NCBI RefSeq assembly: GCF_015831345.1
Contig: NZ_JADWYS010000001.1
Coordinates: forward strand, 4,182,618-4,246,617
Reading direction: 5' to 3'
DNA length: 64,000 nt
Origin: Caenimonas aquaedulcis
GTDB lineage: Bacteria; Pseudomonadota; Gammaproteobacteria; Burkholderiales; Burkholderiaceae_C
Shown: in pieces, positions 34,701 to 43,577 of the stretch
Layout: every line of letters starts with the position of its first letter
How positions within the stretch are numbered: the stretch's first letter is position 1
Position numbers and translations under genes: made by a program
The notes under the pieces: model-generated
Seen by the model: only the letters and a program-made list of their open reading frames with translations
Database searches by the model: none
What the model was told of the DNA's origin: nothing

Positions 34701-37700
34701 TTCGCAGTACCAAGTACAGGCGCCGACACCATCACCGGCAACGCGGGCAACAACTGGTTCGAGCCCACGGCCGGGGGCGGCCACGCCATGATCGGTGGTG
34801 CGGGCGATGACACCTACGTGGTGCGCCTGCCCAATGAAGTGGTGACGCCGGGGCTCGATCCGGCCTCCGGCCTGGCCAACGTCACCATCACGGAAGCCGC
34901 GGGCGGCGGAAACGACACGGTGCTCTCGGGCTACTGGTCCAGCACCCTGCCGGACAACGTGGAGAACCTGGTGCTCACCAAGCCCAACGGCTGGTACACC
35001 TCGGGCGTCTTCCAGTACTACTCGAGCCAGCCGAACGACTACACGCACAAGTACATCGGTAATGCGGGCAACAACGTGATCGACGCCTCGCAGTACGAGT
35101 ACTGGGTGATCTACCAGAGCAGCTGGAGGAACAAGGTCTACACCTACCCGAGCCTGCTGGAATTCCAGCTCGATGGCGGTGCGGGCGCGGACACGCTGGT
35201 GGGCGGCCGCTGGGCCGACACCTACTACCTGGACAACGCGGGCGACGTGGTGCAGGAGCCGGGCCTGGACGTGACCGGCAGCGACATCTCGATCGATACG
35301 GTGGTGGTCACTGCCGCCTTCGCGCCGACGGTGAGTCTGGCCAACTACGCCCACGTGGAGAACCTGCGCCTGGAAGGCGGCGCGGCAGGAATCAATGCCA
35401 CGGGCAATGCGCTGGCCAACACCCTCAGCGATGGCAGCGGCAACAACCTCCTGGCGGGCGCCGGCGGAAACGACACCTTGATGAGCGCGGCAGGCGCGGA
35501 CACGCTGGACGGCGGCGCGGGCGACGACAGCCTGCGCGTGCTCGGCGCGGGGCGCAGCGTGGTTGCGCGCCTGGGCCTGGGCGAAGGCCACGACACGTTG
35601 GCGCAGGACGCGGGTGCGGCTGCCACCGTGACGGTGGAGCTGAAAGCGGGACTGGGCCTGGGTGACGTGAGCTTCACCAAGGCAACAGGCGTGTTGGCCG
35701 TGACGCTGGCCGACGGCTCGTCGATCAGCATGCCCGATACCGACGCGCTGAACCTGCGCCTGCCCGATGGCAGCACCTTCGGCCCCGCCGAGATCGACAT
35801 CATGAGCCGCACGAGCGACCGCACGACGCCCACGGCGCTGGCGGACCTGCTGTACGGAACGCCCGGCGCGGACATCATCAATGCACTGGACGGCAACGAC
35901 ATCGTCTATGGCGCTGGCGGCAACGACACGCTCACCGGTGGCGCAGGGGCGGACGTGTACCGCTTCGGCAAGGGCTTTGGCCAGGACCTGGTGGACGATG
36001 TCGCGGTGGCCGGAGGCGGCACGGACGACGGCGCGATCGACACGATCGAGTTCGACTCCAGCGTGGCCGTCTCGGACATCACCGTCTCGCAGCAACTCAC
36101 CGGCGGTGCGGCCAACCTCGTGTTGGGCATCGCATCGACCGGCGACACGCTGACTTTGCAGCGCGAGTACGCGCCCGGCAACGCAGGCGCCGTCGAGCAG
36201 GTGAAATTCGCGGACGGCACGCTGTGGAGCCTGGCGACGCTCAAGTCCAAGGTGACGGGCACCATCGGAACCGAGTCGGCAGAGGCAATGACCGCGCCTG
36301 CGACCAGCTACCGCATGGAAGGCCGGGGCGGCAACGACACCCTCACCGGCGGCGCGGGCAACGACACGCTCGATGGCGGCGCGGGCACCGACAGCCTGAC
36401 GGGTGGGGCAGGCAACGACAGCTACGTCGTGGATTCCGCGTCAGATGCGGTGGTCGAAGCTTCCACCGGCGGCACTGCGGACACGGTGATGGTGGGCATG
36501 GATGGGTACACGCTGCCCGCCAACATCGAGCGCGGCCAACTGACAGCGGGCGCAGCCGCGTGGAACCTGACGGGCAACGGCCTGGCCAACAGCCTGATCG
36601 GAAACGCGGGCGCGAACCGCCTGGACGGCGGCGCAGGCAACGACACGCTGGAAGGCGGCGCGGGCAACGACCTGTACATCGTCGATTCGGCGACGGACGT
36701 GATCACCGAGGCCGCGGGCGAGGGCATCGACAGTGTGCAGGCGGCCATCACGTTCACCCTCCCGCTGAATGTGGAGAACCTCACGCTCACCGGTTCCGCG
36801 ACCAAGCTCGTGGCCACCGGCAACGCAGGAGACAACCTCCTCATCGGCAACAGCGTCGCCAACACGCTCTCAGGTTTGGCGGGCAACGACCGGCTCGATG
36901 GCGGCGCAGGCAACGACTCGATGACGGGTGGTGCGGGCAACGACACCTTCGTCGTAGACGCGACGGGGGACACGACGGTGGAAGCTGCGGCAGGCGGCAT
37001 CGACACTGTCGAGACCAACCTGACCTGGACCCTCGCCACGGAGGTCGAAAAGCTTCTGCTCTCCGGCGCCAATGCAGTCAACGGCACAGGAAACGCCTCC
37101 ATCAACTGGCTCGTCGGCAACACCGCCAGCAACACGCTCAACGGCCTTGCAGGCGCGGACGTGCTGCAAGGCGGCGCGGGCACCGACACGCTGACTGACA
37201 CCGCCGGCAACGGCGCCTTCGACGGCGGCGCGGGCAACGACGTGCTGACGGCCGGCGCAGGCAACGACCTTCTGGCCGGCGGCACGGGCAACGACACGTA
37301 CACGCTGGGCGCAGGCGCCGACATCGTCGCATTCGACAGAGGCGATGGCGTGGACACGATCAACGCGCCGCTCTCGGGTGCGGGTCTGGGCGAGCTCAAT
37401 GATGTGCTCTCGCTGGGCAGGATTCGCCTCGCCGAAATCAACTTCTCTCGCGAGACGAACGATCTGGTGCTGCGCGTCACCGGCACGACCGACGCCATCC
37501 GCTTCGCCAGCTGGTACGCCGCGACAGGAGACCAGACCTTCACCAAGCTGCAGGTGATGGTGGATTCCACCGCCGACTACCAGCCGGGAAGCACCGACGC
37601 CCTGTACGCGAGCCGCATCACGGTGCTGGACTTCAAGCAACTCGTGGCAGGCTACGACGCAGCCCGGGCGTCCAACCCGGCGCTGGTGAACTGGTCCCCG

Positions 37701-37883
37701 CAGGATGCCTTGCTGCACACCGCGCGCCTCACGTCCAGCGACTCGCTCGCCCACGGCGGCAACCTGGCGTATCGCTACGCGGAAGACGGAGCGCTCGTCA
37801 ACGCGCAGTACGAGGGCAGCACCGGCGAGCTCGCAGCGGTGGGCTTCGTCGGCACGCCGCAAGACATCCTGTACGGCGTGTAG
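28755..37883 (+). CDS. Giant RTX-repeat exoprotein (3042 aa) with hydrophobic N-terminal segment
   Basis: GTG start four bases after the stop of paralog B. Residues 1-400 have no RTX repeats; residues about 170-230 form a long Gly/Ala-rich hydrophobic stretch ([20 protein letters not shown] and following), as in pore-forming proteins. From about 405 to the end run many calcium-binding nonapeptides (GGxGxDxLx), interspersed with haemolysin-related beta segments near residues 545, 1397, 1537, 1875, 2454 and 2903 (pattern 'LVLxxxGTxDxIxxxxYF...FADGT'). No signal peptide: type I secretion is expected, but no T1SS genes are in the window. The first 1.2 kb is visibly poorer in GC than the repeat part, suggesting a chimeric gene. 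Role (toxin, adhesin, matrix protein) unproven. Confidence 0.85.
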   Translation: MADSFEEKLYRELGNFDSIFDSAGAFVGSQDEFFKQLGELAGKIGSQRLTAADANKFAPAFEQLARVYEAINTHLKAEPLPAATDAGTRIKGYFGGLTLDARFQAGRLAVIAQQIQNGDLSALDRLTKVASEAFKNLGAYFALIQTGTALFEGGEVTEQNVVQATGKALGFYIGLQAGTVGAVAAGGITAGALALAGVAAAPILVGAAAIAGGVFLGYVGGKFGEELWSQAYDNYRNIYLPKMLDGAESLIGVIDTRFAEIRIALGHYDGSWLAGIDVDSQSKAVLTGLVLSPLNVPYSDALNADIVKLFEVFADSDSGGDELVGRDLLLKTVLTFAKSNGYLTERIEVADDGSTVTLELPSFPNAALNGLRDYVANQLSDTDRSGLSLTPPGRIVIAVESGELTGNDKDELMVGSSDDDTINGGAGDDILVAGAGADSLDGGTGIDALFGGDDDDTLDGGANGDYLYGGNGDDEYRLARGELFDIIRDSDGNGSIWVNDQQLTGGKKAADGYWVSDDKEWGFMLASNGDLVISRGSNPDHIVVRGWRDGGGDQLGIRLSDEAAPEPQADHTFTGDFVRKTSPDDANRYVFDTYGNYIDDGSAPGAPDLITGSGDADQIDGLAGNDALIGRAGDDSIEGGDGSDVLQGGTGADTLNGGAGDDILYGSSNGSLPYPVTVDFPPPPHDLPVVVSAGFNWLVTAANSAGAENVATRFLSVTLHRDEQMDDAGNALDGGTGNDAIFAGTGNDRADGGDGQDVIYGMGGADVLFADSGDDMVYGDGPSLNPNGDLVNWAPAEAHGADFLDGGAGNDTLTGQGGTDDIFGGDDNDLIYGDDRSVEVTPLSAHGNDFLDGEGGNDTIVGGGKGDEIYGGTGDDQLAGDAGGLGSSDPGYITPSLHGDDYVDGEDGNDTLMGEGGSDQLFGGSGNDIVLGDTRGDGLSGLDHGSDYIDGEDGNDSLVGEGGADELFGGSGNDTLLGDDSTSQLVAAFHGADYLDGEDGDDSIVGGGGADTLIGDVGNDKLFGDADDVPVANQGNDVLDGGAGNDSLRGFGGDDQLAGGEGNDTVQGEAGNDVVAGGEGSDDVQGGDGADIVAGDAGNDLISGQAGNDTLTGGEGNDELQGGEGADVLTGDSGNDTLFGQAGDDVLDGGEGNDTLQGGGGNDTIAGDGQDLLLGEDGDDVLTGHGAANVAMDGGAGNDWLEGGAVMVGGLGDDTIFGSGPGVAGGAGNDTYVIAETMGYTWVNDTQGASTIRLTGASGAMTLERIDLPGQPISLDNLRLNVGALSVDLAGMLTGGIANVEVSGHTYTAGELFGQTYSGSMSQSSAAAGSALQGGAQDDALTATGGGATMAGGAGADTLTGSGGNNTYRYFQGDGADTITDAGGGTLVLGAGLSKDDVTLSTDAGAMVLTFGADTDDSIRLTGFDANNAAQPAGIATFKFADGSSMTQAELVQRGFDITGTPSADTLQGTNLADRLTGGAGADTLAGHGGADVYTFNLGDGADVIADGDTALGTGDALRFGAGIAPADLAGLRSGNDVTLQVSGTNDQVTLKGYFATGADAVEAITFADGTSWTQTDVLAAVAAGGQIGWTLTGTAGNDTLAGVGGNDSLRGLAGNDSLNGGAGDDTLDGGADADTLLGGAGSDVYVASFGDFIDEVGGDAASIDTVRLPFPSTRSFFETPLDGTTLYVRDYATGIAATVAAQFTASGASRQIERFEFSDGVTFTAQQVMDRLNTGIVDRDELYTTALADSVNGGYGADYIHGNSGDDTIHGNQGDDELYGDFGNNQLYGDEGQDTLWGNSGNDTLNGGAGLDRLDGGAGNDTYTLAAGQGMEIIGNDMSGTDRVLLAAGITAANVTLTRVSSPAAADLSFRGDSLVVQLGSTGDQMWIENYFDANAPGNIESIQFADGTSWNYAAVLTKVGAGGTVNTQTGTTKADTFTVDHWSDVVTDPSAADIDTINASASFKLPANVSKLTMTGTLNLFAVPSTGADTITGNAGNNWFEPTAGGGHAMIGGAGDDTYVVRLPNEVVTPGLDPASGLANVTITEAAGGGNDTVLSGYWSSTLPDNVENLVLTKPNGWYTSGVFQYYSSQPNDYTHKYIGNAGNNVIDASQYEYWVIYQSSWRNKVYTYPSLLEFQLDGGAGADTLVGGRWADTYYLDNAGDVVQEPGLDVTGSDISIDTVVVTAAFAPTVSLANYAHVENLRLEGGAAGINATGNALANTLSDGSGNNLLAGAGGNDTLMSAAGADTLDGGAGDDSLRVLGAGRSVVARLGLGEGHDTLAQDAGAAATVTVELKAGLGLGDVSFTKATGVLAVTLADGSSISMPDTDALNLRLPDGSTFGPAEIDIMSRTSDRTTPTALADLLYGTPGADIINALDGNDIVYGAGGNDTLTGGAGADVYRFGKGFGQDLVDDVAVAGGGTDDGAIDTIEFDSSVAVSDITVSQQLTGGAANLVLGIASTGDTLTLQREYAPGNAGAVEQVKFADGTLWSLATLKSKVTGTIGTESAEAMTAPATSYRMEGRGGNDTLTGGAGNDTLDGGAGTDSLTGGAGNDSYVVDSASDAVVEASTGGTADTVMVGMDGYTLPANIERGQLTAGAAAWNLTGNGLANSLIGNAGANRLDGGAGNDTLEGGAGNDLYIVDSATDVITEAAGEGIDSVQAAITFTLPLNVENLTLTGSATKLVATGNAGDNLLIGNSVANTLSGLAGNDRLDGGAGNDSMTGGAGNDTFVVDATGDTTVEAAAGGIDTVETNLTWTLATEVEKLLLSGANAVNGTGNASINWLVGNTASNTLNGLAGADVLQGGAGTDTLTDTAGNGAFDGGAGNDVLTAGAGNDLLAGGTGNDTYTLGAGADIVAFDRGDGVDTINAPLSGAGLGELNDVLSLGRIRLAEINFSRETNDLVLRVTGTTDAIRFASWYAATGDQTFTKLQVMVDSTADYQPGSTDALYASRITVLDFKQLVAGYDAARASNPALVNWSPQDALLHTARLTSSDSLAHGGNLAYRYAEDGALVNAQYEGSTGELAAVGFVGTPQDILYGV
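31149..31856 (+). repeat. Five tandem long repeats (about 46-52 aa) in the RTX gene
   Basis: Within residues 799-1034 of the RTX protein, five units start [32 protein letters not shown] and HGADYLDG, each holding two to three RTX nonapeptides and a variable, non-RTX linker (such as [10 protein letters not shown] or [10 protein letters not shown]). Unit length is mostly 46 residues. This higher-order period is distinct from the plain nine-residue repeats around it and points to internal duplication. Confidence 0.7.
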
Positions 37884-37911
37884 CTCCCGGCACAGGCGGC
37901 TTTTAGAATCG

Positions 37912-37931
37912 GCGGATCTTGAAAAATCCGC
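37912..37931 (+). promoter_or_regulatory. Hairpin enclosing the TTG start of the AP2-like gene
   Basis: GCGGAT at 37912-37917 and ATCCGC at 37926-37931 can pair, placing the TTG start codon (37919) in an eight-base loop. A TAGAAT -10-like element lies at 37903-37908. Pairing could limit translation; this is only a possibility. Confidence 0.35.
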
Positions 37932-38383
37932 TGCATCACATCCACCGCAAAGACACCGATTCGAACAACACCCACTCGTGGGTGGTGCTCTTCCAGCGGC
38001 ACAACCTCAACGTGCGCCGGGTGTTCAGCGACAGCGTGTGGGGCGGCAAGCGCAAGGCGCTGGCGGCGGCGAAGGCTTTCCGCGACGAGCAGCTGGACTC
38101 GCTCACCAGCTACGTCTACGAGATCGGCCGGCGCAACGTCATGCGCCGCAACAACCGCTCGGGCGTCGTCGGCGTCGCGCGTTATGAGCGGCCGCCCGCG
38201 CCCGGCGGCAAGTACAGCTACATCTTCTGGCAGGCGGGCTGGATCGACGAGCACGGCCGCACGCGCACGCGCAAGTTCAGCGTGCGCCGCTGGGGCGAGC
38301 GGGGCGCCAAGCAGATGGCGCTCGAAGTGCGCCGCCGCGAGATCCGCCGCGCGGTCGCCGCCAGGACCGGCCTGGAAGATTGA
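37919..38383 (+). CDS. AP2-domain-like small protein
   Basis: 154 basic residues starting at TTG 37919 (MKNPLHHIHRKD). The C-terminal half contains NRSGVVGVARYERP and YIFWQAGWIDEHGRTRTRKFSVRRWGERGAKQMAL, the three-strand-plus-helix pattern of AP2/integrase-type DNA-binding domains known in bacteria, often from mobile elements. The N-terminal half is another basic module with VVLFQRHNLNVRRVFSD followed by a KALAAAKAFRDE helix, i.e. a second AP2-like half. So it is likely a DNA-binding protein with two such modules; target unknown. Confidence 0.7.
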   Translation: MKNPLHHIHRKDTDSNNTHSWVVLFQRHNLNVRRVFSDSVWGGKRKALAAAKAFRDEQLDSLTSYVYEIGRRNVMRRNNRSGVVGVARYERPPAPGGKYSYIFWQAGWIDEHGRTRTRKFSVRRWGERGAKQMALEVRRREIRRAVAARTGLED

Positions 38384-38396
38384 CCCTGCGCGCGGC

Positions 38397-38984
38397 TCAA
38401 CCGCGACCGCGCGCCGCCCGCGTGCGAAACGTCAGCGACCACCGGCGCCCCGGCGTCGGCGGCACGCTGTGCTGCCATTCCCAGCGCGCGGGCCCCTGCA
38501 TCGCATAGGCGGAGCGCGGCGCTGCTTCCAGCTCGCGCACCGCGGCCTTGACGCCGGGCCGGTGCGGATACGGCCGAAAGCGCAGCACCGCCCGCGTGCC
38601 CAGCGAAACGCCGGCGACGATTTCATAGTCGGGCACGTCGCGGTGCCAGCCGAGCGGCGTCCCCGGCGCGTACTCGGCCACCAGCAGCTGTGTGAAAGCC
38701 TGCGACTCGATGCCCAGCCAGTGCGCGAGCCGTTCGCGCAGGAACGCGAAGTCGGCAGGGATGTCCGGCGCCTCGCGCAGTACGTTCTCGTCGAAGTCGT
38801 ACGAGGAGCCGAAGTTGATCACGCGGCGCCTCGCGGTGTACTGCTTGTACTGCGCGTTGTGCAGCGGCAGCGTTCCGATGAGCTCGATGAGTGCCTGCTC
38901 TTCGGCCGGCGTGATGAACTCGTCGCGCAGGGAGAGGCCGGAAGGCTCCGTGGGAAGCGCGCCGTCAGGCTCGAAGAGGCTCAT
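38397..38984 (-). CDS. AlkB-like 2-oxoglutarate/Fe(II) dioxygenase
   Basis: 195 residues. Oxidative demethylation of alkylated nucleic acid bases is the family role. Visible: RRRVINFGSSYDFDE (nucleotide-lip region), the iron ligands HRDVPDYE (H-x-D) and the distal His in WQHSVPP, and the 2-oxoglutarate arginines in RRWSLTFR. It resembles the ALKBH-type branch commonly found in Burkholderiales more than E. coli AlkB itself. The start at 38984 (MSLFEPDGALP) is the first sensible Met. It lies 41 bases downstream of the dehydrogenase gene, so it may be a trailing passenger of that operon. Confidence 0.88.
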   Translation of the reverse strand: MSLFEPDGALPTEPSGLSLRDEFITPAEEQALIELIGTLPLHNAQYKQYTARRRVINFGSSYDFDENVLREAPDIPADFAFLRERLAHWLGIESQAFTQLLVAEYAPGTPLGWHRDVPDYEIVAGVSLGTRAVLRFRPYPHRPGVKAAVRELEAAPRSAYAMQGPARWEWQHSVPPTPGRRWSLTFRTRAARGRG

Positions 38985-39025
38985 GCGTTCGGTCGGGCGC
39001 CGGCGTGGCCGGGCGCCCGGCCCCT

Positions 39026-40111
39026 TCAAGCGCGCATCGCGCGCAGCACCGCCGCCGTCATGCTCGCGGTGTTGCCCTTGCCCTTCACATCGCCCGTGCG
39101 CGCCGTGGCGTCGCCCAGGGCCTCGGTGATCGCACGCGACATGGACGCCGCCATGCGCACCGCGCCCTCGTTCCTGCGGCTGTGGCCCAGCCAGTCGAAC
39201 ATCATGCGGGTCGATTCCATCATCGCGTAGGGGTTCGCGATGCCGCGGCCCGCGATGTCGGGGGCGGAGCCGTGCGTGGCCTGCGCCATCACGATGTCGC
39301 CGTCGCCGATGCACAGGCCGGGCGCCATGCCCAGGCCGCCGACGAGGCCGGCGGCCTCATCGGAGAGGATGTCGCCGAACATGTTGGTGGTGACGACGAC
39401 GTCGAAGGATTGCGGGTCGCGCACGAGGCGCATCGCCATCGTGTCCACGATGACGTCGTCCACGCGCACGTCCGGGTATTCGGCGGCGAGCTTCTTGCAC
39501 TCCTCGACGAACATGCCGCATCCGAGCTTGAACACCGTGTCCTTGTGGACGTAGGTGAGGTGCTTGCGGCGCTGGCGGGCGAGCTCGAAGGCCGCCTTCG
39601 CGACTCGGCGGCTGCCCGTGCGCGAGATCACCCGCATCGACAGCGTCACTTCGTCGTTCGGGCGGAACTCGGCGTTGCCCAGCAGCATGTTGCGGTCCGG
39701 CTGGAAGCCTTCGTTGTTCTCGCGCACGATCACCAGGTCCACGTCGTCGTACAGGCAGCCGATGCCGGGGTACGAGCGCGTGGGCCTGACGTTGGCGAAG
39801 AGGTTGAAGTCCTTGCGCAGGATCGGGTGCGGGTTGATCGCGTTGGGCACCTTCGGGTAGGCACGGTGGCCGATGGGGCCGAGGATGAAGCCGTCGAGCG
39901 TCTTGAGCGTGGCGAGCGTCTCCGGCGGCAGCGTGTGTCCGTGCGTGTCGAGCGCGGTGCGGCCGATGGGCAGCGGATGCCAGTCGATCGTGACGCCGTG
40001 CAGTTCGGCGGCGGCGCGGCTGATCTCGACGGAGGCGGGCACGATCTCGAGGCCGATGTCGTCGCCGTCGAGGATGCCGATGCGAAGGGGGGTGGTGGAA
40101 GAGGTGGTCAT
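39026..40111 (-). CDS. Isocitrate/isopropylmalate dehydrogenase family protein
   Basis: 361 residues. NAD(P)-dependent oxidative decarboxylation or oxidation of a 2-hydroxy acid is the family reaction. Motifs: IGILDGDDIGLEIVPASVEI at the N-terminus, DLVIVRENNEGFQPDRN (the substrate-loop region), LTYVHKDTVFKL (Lys), and the metal-binding NMFGDILSDEAAGLVGGLG, followed by the adenosine-site HGSAPDIAGRGIANP. The loop differs from classical LeuB, so tartrate/malate- or other hydroxy-acid-type activity is possible. Start at 40111 (MTTSSTTPLRI). It is third in a Bug-PrpD-dehydrogenase unit. Confidence 0.88.
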   Translation of the reverse strand: MTTSSTTPLRIGILDGDDIGLEIVPASVEISRAAAELHGVTIDWHPLPIGRTALDTHGHTLPPETLATLKTLDGFILGPIGHRAYPKVPNAINPHPILRKDFNLFANVRPTRSYPGIGCLYDDVDLVIVRENNEGFQPDRNMLLGNAEFRPNDEVTLSMRVISRTGSRRVAKAAFELARQRRKHLTYVHKDTVFKLGCGMFVEECKKLAAEYPDVRVDDVIVDTMAMRLVRDPQSFDVVVTTNMFGDILSDEAAGLVGGLGMAPGLCIGDGDIVMAQATHGSAPDIAGRGIANPYAMMESTRMMFDWLGHSRRNEGAVRMAASMSRAITEALGDATARTGDVKGKGNTASMTAAVLRAMRA

Positions 40112-40128
40112 GGGATCGGCAATGAGGT

Positions 40129-41499
40129 TCAGGGACGGCACAGGGCCGTGAGGTCGCGCACGTTCGGCAGCGCCGCGAGCTTCCAGCAGGCGGCAGTGAT
40201 CTCGCGCGCCTTCGCTTCGCCGAGCACCGGCACGACGAGCGCGTTGAACTTGCCTTCGAGCTGCACGTCGGAGAGCGGGCGCTCCAGCGAACCGATCGCG
40301 TGGTCCACGCGCACGTGCACGCGCCGTCCGTCGGTGAGCACGGCAGTGGCGTCGACCGCCGCTTCGGCGATGGTGTCATCCACCGTCGCGACGACCTTGT
40401 TGCGCAATGCGACGACCTTCGGGTCCGTGACGACGGCGTCGGAGAATTCCTCTTCGCCCGCGTGCCCGTAGATCAATCCGACGGCGCAGCCGTGGTACAC
40501 GCTGAACTTGCCCTGCAGGCCGTCCTTCGGCTCCTTCTTGCCGGTGAGTTCCAGCACCAGCGAATGCACGCGCAGCTCGATGCGTTCGACCTGCTCCGGC
40601 TTCACGCCCTGCTCGCGCAGTTGCGCGCAGGCGTCGATGCTCGGGTGGATCACGATGCCGCAGGCGAAGGGTTTGTAGGTGTTGAAGGAGATCTCGAAGC
40701 GTTCGCCCAGTTCGTCCGTCACCTCGTTCCAGGCGCGCTTGTCCGAGACGACCTGCACGAAGCCGCGCGGCGCCTCCAGCGCGCGCGGGCTCGCGGTAAA
40801 GCCGTGCTTGGCGAGCAGCGCGGACGTGAGCCCGGCACGCGCCGCGCCGCCCGGATGGAAGGGCTTGGTCATGGTGCCGAACTGTTCTCGAAAGCCCACG
40901 GGCTGCGAGGCTGCGATGCCCAGCGCCATCTGCGTCTGCTGCTCGTTCATCTTCAGCAGCCGGGCGCAGCCTGCGGCGGCGCCGAGCATGCCGGTCGAGC
41001 CGGTGATGTGCCAGCCGCGGTCGTAGTGGTCGGGGTACATCGTGTTGCCGATGCGGCAGGCCACGTCGATGCCCAGCACCAGCGCGTCGATCACGTCGCG
41101 GCCGGACGCGCCGGTTTTCTCGGCGAGGGCGAGCACGGCGGAAGCCACGGGGCCGGCCGGGTGGATGATCGTCTTCAGGTGCGTGTCGTCGAAGTCGAAG
41201 GTGTGCGACGTGATGCCGTTCACCAGCGCGGCGCTGGCCATGTCGACGCGCTCGGAGCGTCCCAGCACGGTGGCCTGCTGCGCGGGCTCGAACATGGCGA
41301 CGGCCGCGAGCGCGGCGTCCGCGGCTTCATGGCGGGCCGCGCCGATCGCGCAGCCGAGCCAGTTGTAGAAAGTGCGGTGCGCCTCGTGCTCCACAGCCTG
41401 CGTCCAGCCCTTCGATACATGGCCGGAGACGAACTTTGCGAGGATCGAGGTGACGGGCGGCGCATTCGTGTCCGCGGCGACGTGCGTGTTGTGTGCCAT
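40129..41499 (-). CDS. MmgE/PrpD family protein
   Basis: 456 residues, normal for the family that includes 2-methylcitrate dehydratase, cis-aconitate decarboxylase and related enzymes. Visible blocks: AHRTFYNWLGCAIGAA, ITSHTFDFDDTHLKTIIHPAGP (the D-DTH segment), DVACRIGN and TGMLGAAAGCARLL, GTMTKPFHPGGAARAGL (the K-F-PGG block), and FKPFACGIVIHPSIDA in the C-terminal half (seen as YKPFACGIVIHP). Start at 41499 follows TAGGAG. It ends 17 bases before the dehydrogenase gene and starts 8 bases after the Bug gene. Hydratase/dehydratase or decarboxylase on a polycarboxylate is inferred. Confidence 0.88.
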   Translation of the reverse strand: MAHNTHVAADTNAPPVTSILAKFVSGHVSKGWTQAVEHEAHRTFYNWLGCAIGAARHEAADAALAAVAMFEPAQQATVLGRSERVDMASAALVNGITSHTFDFDDTHLKTIIHPAGPVASAVLALAEKTGASGRDVIDALVLGIDVACRIGNTMYPDHYDRGWHITGSTGMLGAAAGCARLLKMNEQQTQMALGIAASQPVGFREQFGTMTKPFHPGGAARAGLTSALLAKHGFTASPRALEAPRGFVQVVSDKRAWNEVTDELGERFEISFNTYKPFACGIVIHPSIDACAQLREQGVKPEQVERIELRVHSLVLELTGKKEPKDGLQGKFSVYHGCAVGLIYGHAGEEEFSDAVVTDPKVVALRNKVVATVDDTIAEAAVDATAVLTDGRRVHVRVDHAIGSLERPLSDVQLEGKFNALVVPVLGEAKAREITAACWKLAALPNVRDLTALCRP

Positions 41500-41507
41500 G
41501 GCGGCTC

Positions 41508-42476
41508 CTAGTCTTCGAGTTGGATGTTGCGTGCCTTGGCGAGTTTCGTCCAGCGCGCGATGTCGGCCTTGATGTAGTCGCCGAACTGCTCCGGCGTCAT
41601 GGGCCAGGGCTCCACCGCTTCGCTCGCAAGCTTCTCGCGCATGTCCGGCGCCTTGAGCACCGCGACCTGCGTCTCGTTCAAGCGCTTGACGATGTCCGCG
41701 GGCATGCCGGCCGGACCGACCGAGCCGTACCACTGCATCGCGTCGAAGCCCTTGAAGCCGGCTTCCTCCATGGTCGGCACGTCCTTGAGCTGCGGGCTGC
41801 GCGTCTTGCCGGTGACGGCGAGGGGGCGCATCTTGCCGGAGCGGATGTGCGGCAGCGCGGCGGCCAGGCCCGGGTACATCGCCTGCGTCTGCCCACCGAT
41901 GAGGTCGGTGATCGCCGGAGCGATGCCTCGATACGGGATGTGCAGCATGAACGCGCCGGTCTCCTGCTTGAAGAGCTCCATCGTCAGGTGCGTGAGCGAG
42001 CCCTGGCCCGCCGAGCCGTAGCTGAGCCTGCCGGGGTTGCGCTTGACGTACTCGATGAACTCCTTCACGGTCTTGGCGGGCACGTTCGCGTTGATGGCGA
42101 GCACGTTGGGCGTCGCGCCGATCATGCCGATGGGCGTGAACTGCTTGACGGCGTCGTACGCGACCTTGCGCGTGGCGGGCGTCGTGCCGTGCGTGGCCAC
42201 GTAGCCCTGCATCAGCGTGTAGCCGTCCGGCGCCGCGCGCGCGGTCGCGACGCTGGCGACGACACCGCCGCCGCCGCTCTGGTTGTCCACGAGGAAGGTC
42301 TGGCCGAGCAGGGCGCCCCAGCGCTCGGTGACGACGCGGGCGATCATGTCGTTGCCGCCGCCGGCGGCGACGGGGACGATGTAGCGGATGGGCTTGGACG
42401 GCCAGGCCTGCGCGATGGCGAAACCGGGGATGAGGGCGGCAGTGGCTCCTGCCTGCAGCAAAACGCGGCGTTTCAT
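41508..42476 (-). CDS. Bug-family solute receptor of the PrpD operon
   Basis: 322 residues, periplasmic, with a Tat-less signal peptide MKRRVLLQAGATAALIPGFAIAQ and the family opening WPSKPIRYIVPVAAGGGNDMIAR, then FLVDNQSGGGG. First gene of the unit Bug-PrpD-dehydrogenase, divergent from a LysR gene. It should bind the substrate that the two enzymes degrade, probably a carboxylate. No TctA/TctB genes are adjacent. Confidence 0.92.
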   Translation of the reverse strand: MKRRVLLQAGATAALIPGFAIAQAWPSKPIRYIVPVAAGGGNDMIARVVTERWGALLGQTFLVDNQSGGGGVVASVATARAAPDGYTLMQGYVATHGTTPATRKVAYDAVKQFTPIGMIGATPNVLAINANVPAKTVKEFIEYVKRNPGRLSYGSAGQGSLTHLTMELFKQETGAFMLHIPYRGIAPAITDLIGGQTQAMYPGLAAALPHIRSGKMRPLAVTGKTRSPQLKDVPTMEEAGFKGFDAMQWYGSVGPAGMPADIVKRLNETQVAVLKAPDMREKLASEAVEPWPMTPEQFGDYIKADIARWTKLAKARNIQLED

Positions 42477-42535
42477 GGGGTGATGTGTCTCCTGGGAAGA
42501 CGGCCATGGTGGACCGCGGGGCGGACGCTGTAAAG

Positions 42536-42570
42536 TGCAAGTTTGCTAGCCTTTATTGCAGAACGTGCAA
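42536..42570. promoter_or_regulatory. Phased TGCAA/TTGCA half-sites, likely LysR operator
   Basis: TGCAA at 42536-42540, TTGCA at 42556-42560 and TGCAA at 42566-42570. The last two form a perfect TTGCA-N5-TGCAA palindrome; the first is 20 bases away, that is two helix turns, from the second. The site is between the divergent Bug and LysR genes, where a LysR protein would bind. Confidence 0.5.
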
Positions 42571-42591
42571 CCCTCTCCCTCTGGCTCGACA

Positions 42592-43512
42592 GTGAGCACC
42601 CCCGCCCGAACGCCCGGCTTGGCCGACTTGCGCGCCTTCATCGCCGCTGCCGAGCTGCGCAGCTTCGCGGCCGCGGCCAAGACGCTGCACCTGTCGCTGC
42701 CCGCGTTCTCCCGCCGCATCTCCAACCTGGAAGCGCGCCTGGGCGTGAAGCTCTTCGACCGCACCACGCGCAGCGTGGAGCTCACCCTGCTCGGCAGCCG
42801 CTTCCTGCGTGAGATCACGCCCGTCGTGGAAGACCTCGACCGGTCCGTCGTGGGCCTGCGCGGCGCAGCGCACCTGGAGGCGGGCGACGTGACGATCGGT
42901 TGCGTGTTCTCTGCGGTACACCACTTCATGCCGGCCGTGATCGATTCCTACCGCGAGCGGCACCCCAACGTGCTGGTGCGCATCATCGAGGATGGTGCGG
43001 ACGGCGTGTTTGCATCAGTCAAGCATGGCGAGGTGGACTTCGGCATCAACTACATCGGCATGCAGGAGCCCGACGTGGAATTCACGCCGCTGATGCAGGA
43101 CGCCTACGTGCTCGCCTGCCGTTCGGACCACGAGCTCGCCAGGCGCCGCTCCGTGCGCTGGGACGAGCTCGGCGCGTGGGACCAGGTGCGCGTCGCCCAG
43201 GCCAGCCGCAACCGCGTGTTCATCGACCACGCGCTGGCGGCAGCGCCCTCGCAAAGGCGCCCGGTGTGCGAGGTGCGGCATGTATCCACGCTGATCGGCC
43301 TGGTGGAAGCGGGGCTGGGCGTGGCGATCGTGCCGCAGCTCACCGTGCCGCGCAAACCGGCGGGCGTGGTGGGCATTCCGCTCAAGCCGTCCGTCACCCG
43401 GTCCATCGGTTTGATCCAGCGAACCGGCCGCACCCTGTCGCCCGCGGCGGCCGCATTTGCGAAATTGTTGTTGCAAACGAGCAAAACGGGGGCCCGGGTT
43501 CGCCACCGTTGA
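42592..43512 (+). CDS. LysR-family transcriptional regulator
   Basis: 306 residues from GTG 42592. HTH at about residues 10-65: LADLRAFIAAAELRSFAAAA, LPAFSRRISNLEARLGVKLF; then the effector-binding domain with GDVTIGCVFSAVHHFMPAVI. The GTG is preferred over TTG 42556 because the latter lies inside the palindromic operator. Divergent from Bug-PrpD-dehydrogenase, so it probably activates that unit on binding its substrate or an intermediate. Confidence 0.88.
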   Translation: MSTPARTPGLADLRAFIAAAELRSFAAAAKTLHLSLPAFSRRISNLEARLGVKLFDRTTRSVELTLLGSRFLREITPVVEDLDRSVVGLRGAAHLEAGDVTIGCVFSAVHHFMPAVIDSYRERHPNVLVRIIEDGADGVFASVKHGEVDFGINYIGMQEPDVEFTPLMQDAYVLACRSDHELARRRSVRWDELGAWDQVRVAQASRNRVFIDHALAAAPSQRRPVCEVRHVSTLIGLVEAGLGVAIVPQLTVPRKPAGVVGIPLKPSVTRSIGLIQRTGRTLSPAAAAFAKLLLQTSKTGARVRHR

Positions 43513-43527
43513 GCCAGGGGCGCCGCC

Positions 43528-43557
43528 GTTGGTAGACTTTTCCCTGAAGTCACCAAC
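43528..43557 (+). promoter_or_regulatory. Inverted repeat upstream of the FG-GAP gene
   Basis: GTTGGT at 43528-43533 pairs with ACCAAC at 43552-43557, and ACTT at 43536-43539 with AAGT at 43547-43550, making an interrupted stem-loop. It ends 20 bases before the start codon at 43578. It may be an operator or an mRNA structure. Confidence 0.35.
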
Positions 43558-43577
43558 CAGAACACAGCGAGGCTCCC

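Noticed and set aside
30000..37300. Regularly spaced DNA repeats that might suggest a CRISPR or satellite array
   Set aside because: They are in frame, vary in length and sequence, and encode RTX nonapeptides.
41500..42540. Upstream extension of the PrpD frame across the Bug gene
   Set aside because: A shadow of the Bug gene; TAGGAG and the family N-terminus support ATG at 41499.
42556..42591. TTG-started extension of the LysR gene
   Set aside because: The TTG is part of a palindromic operator, and a GTG further on gives a normal LysR N-terminus.
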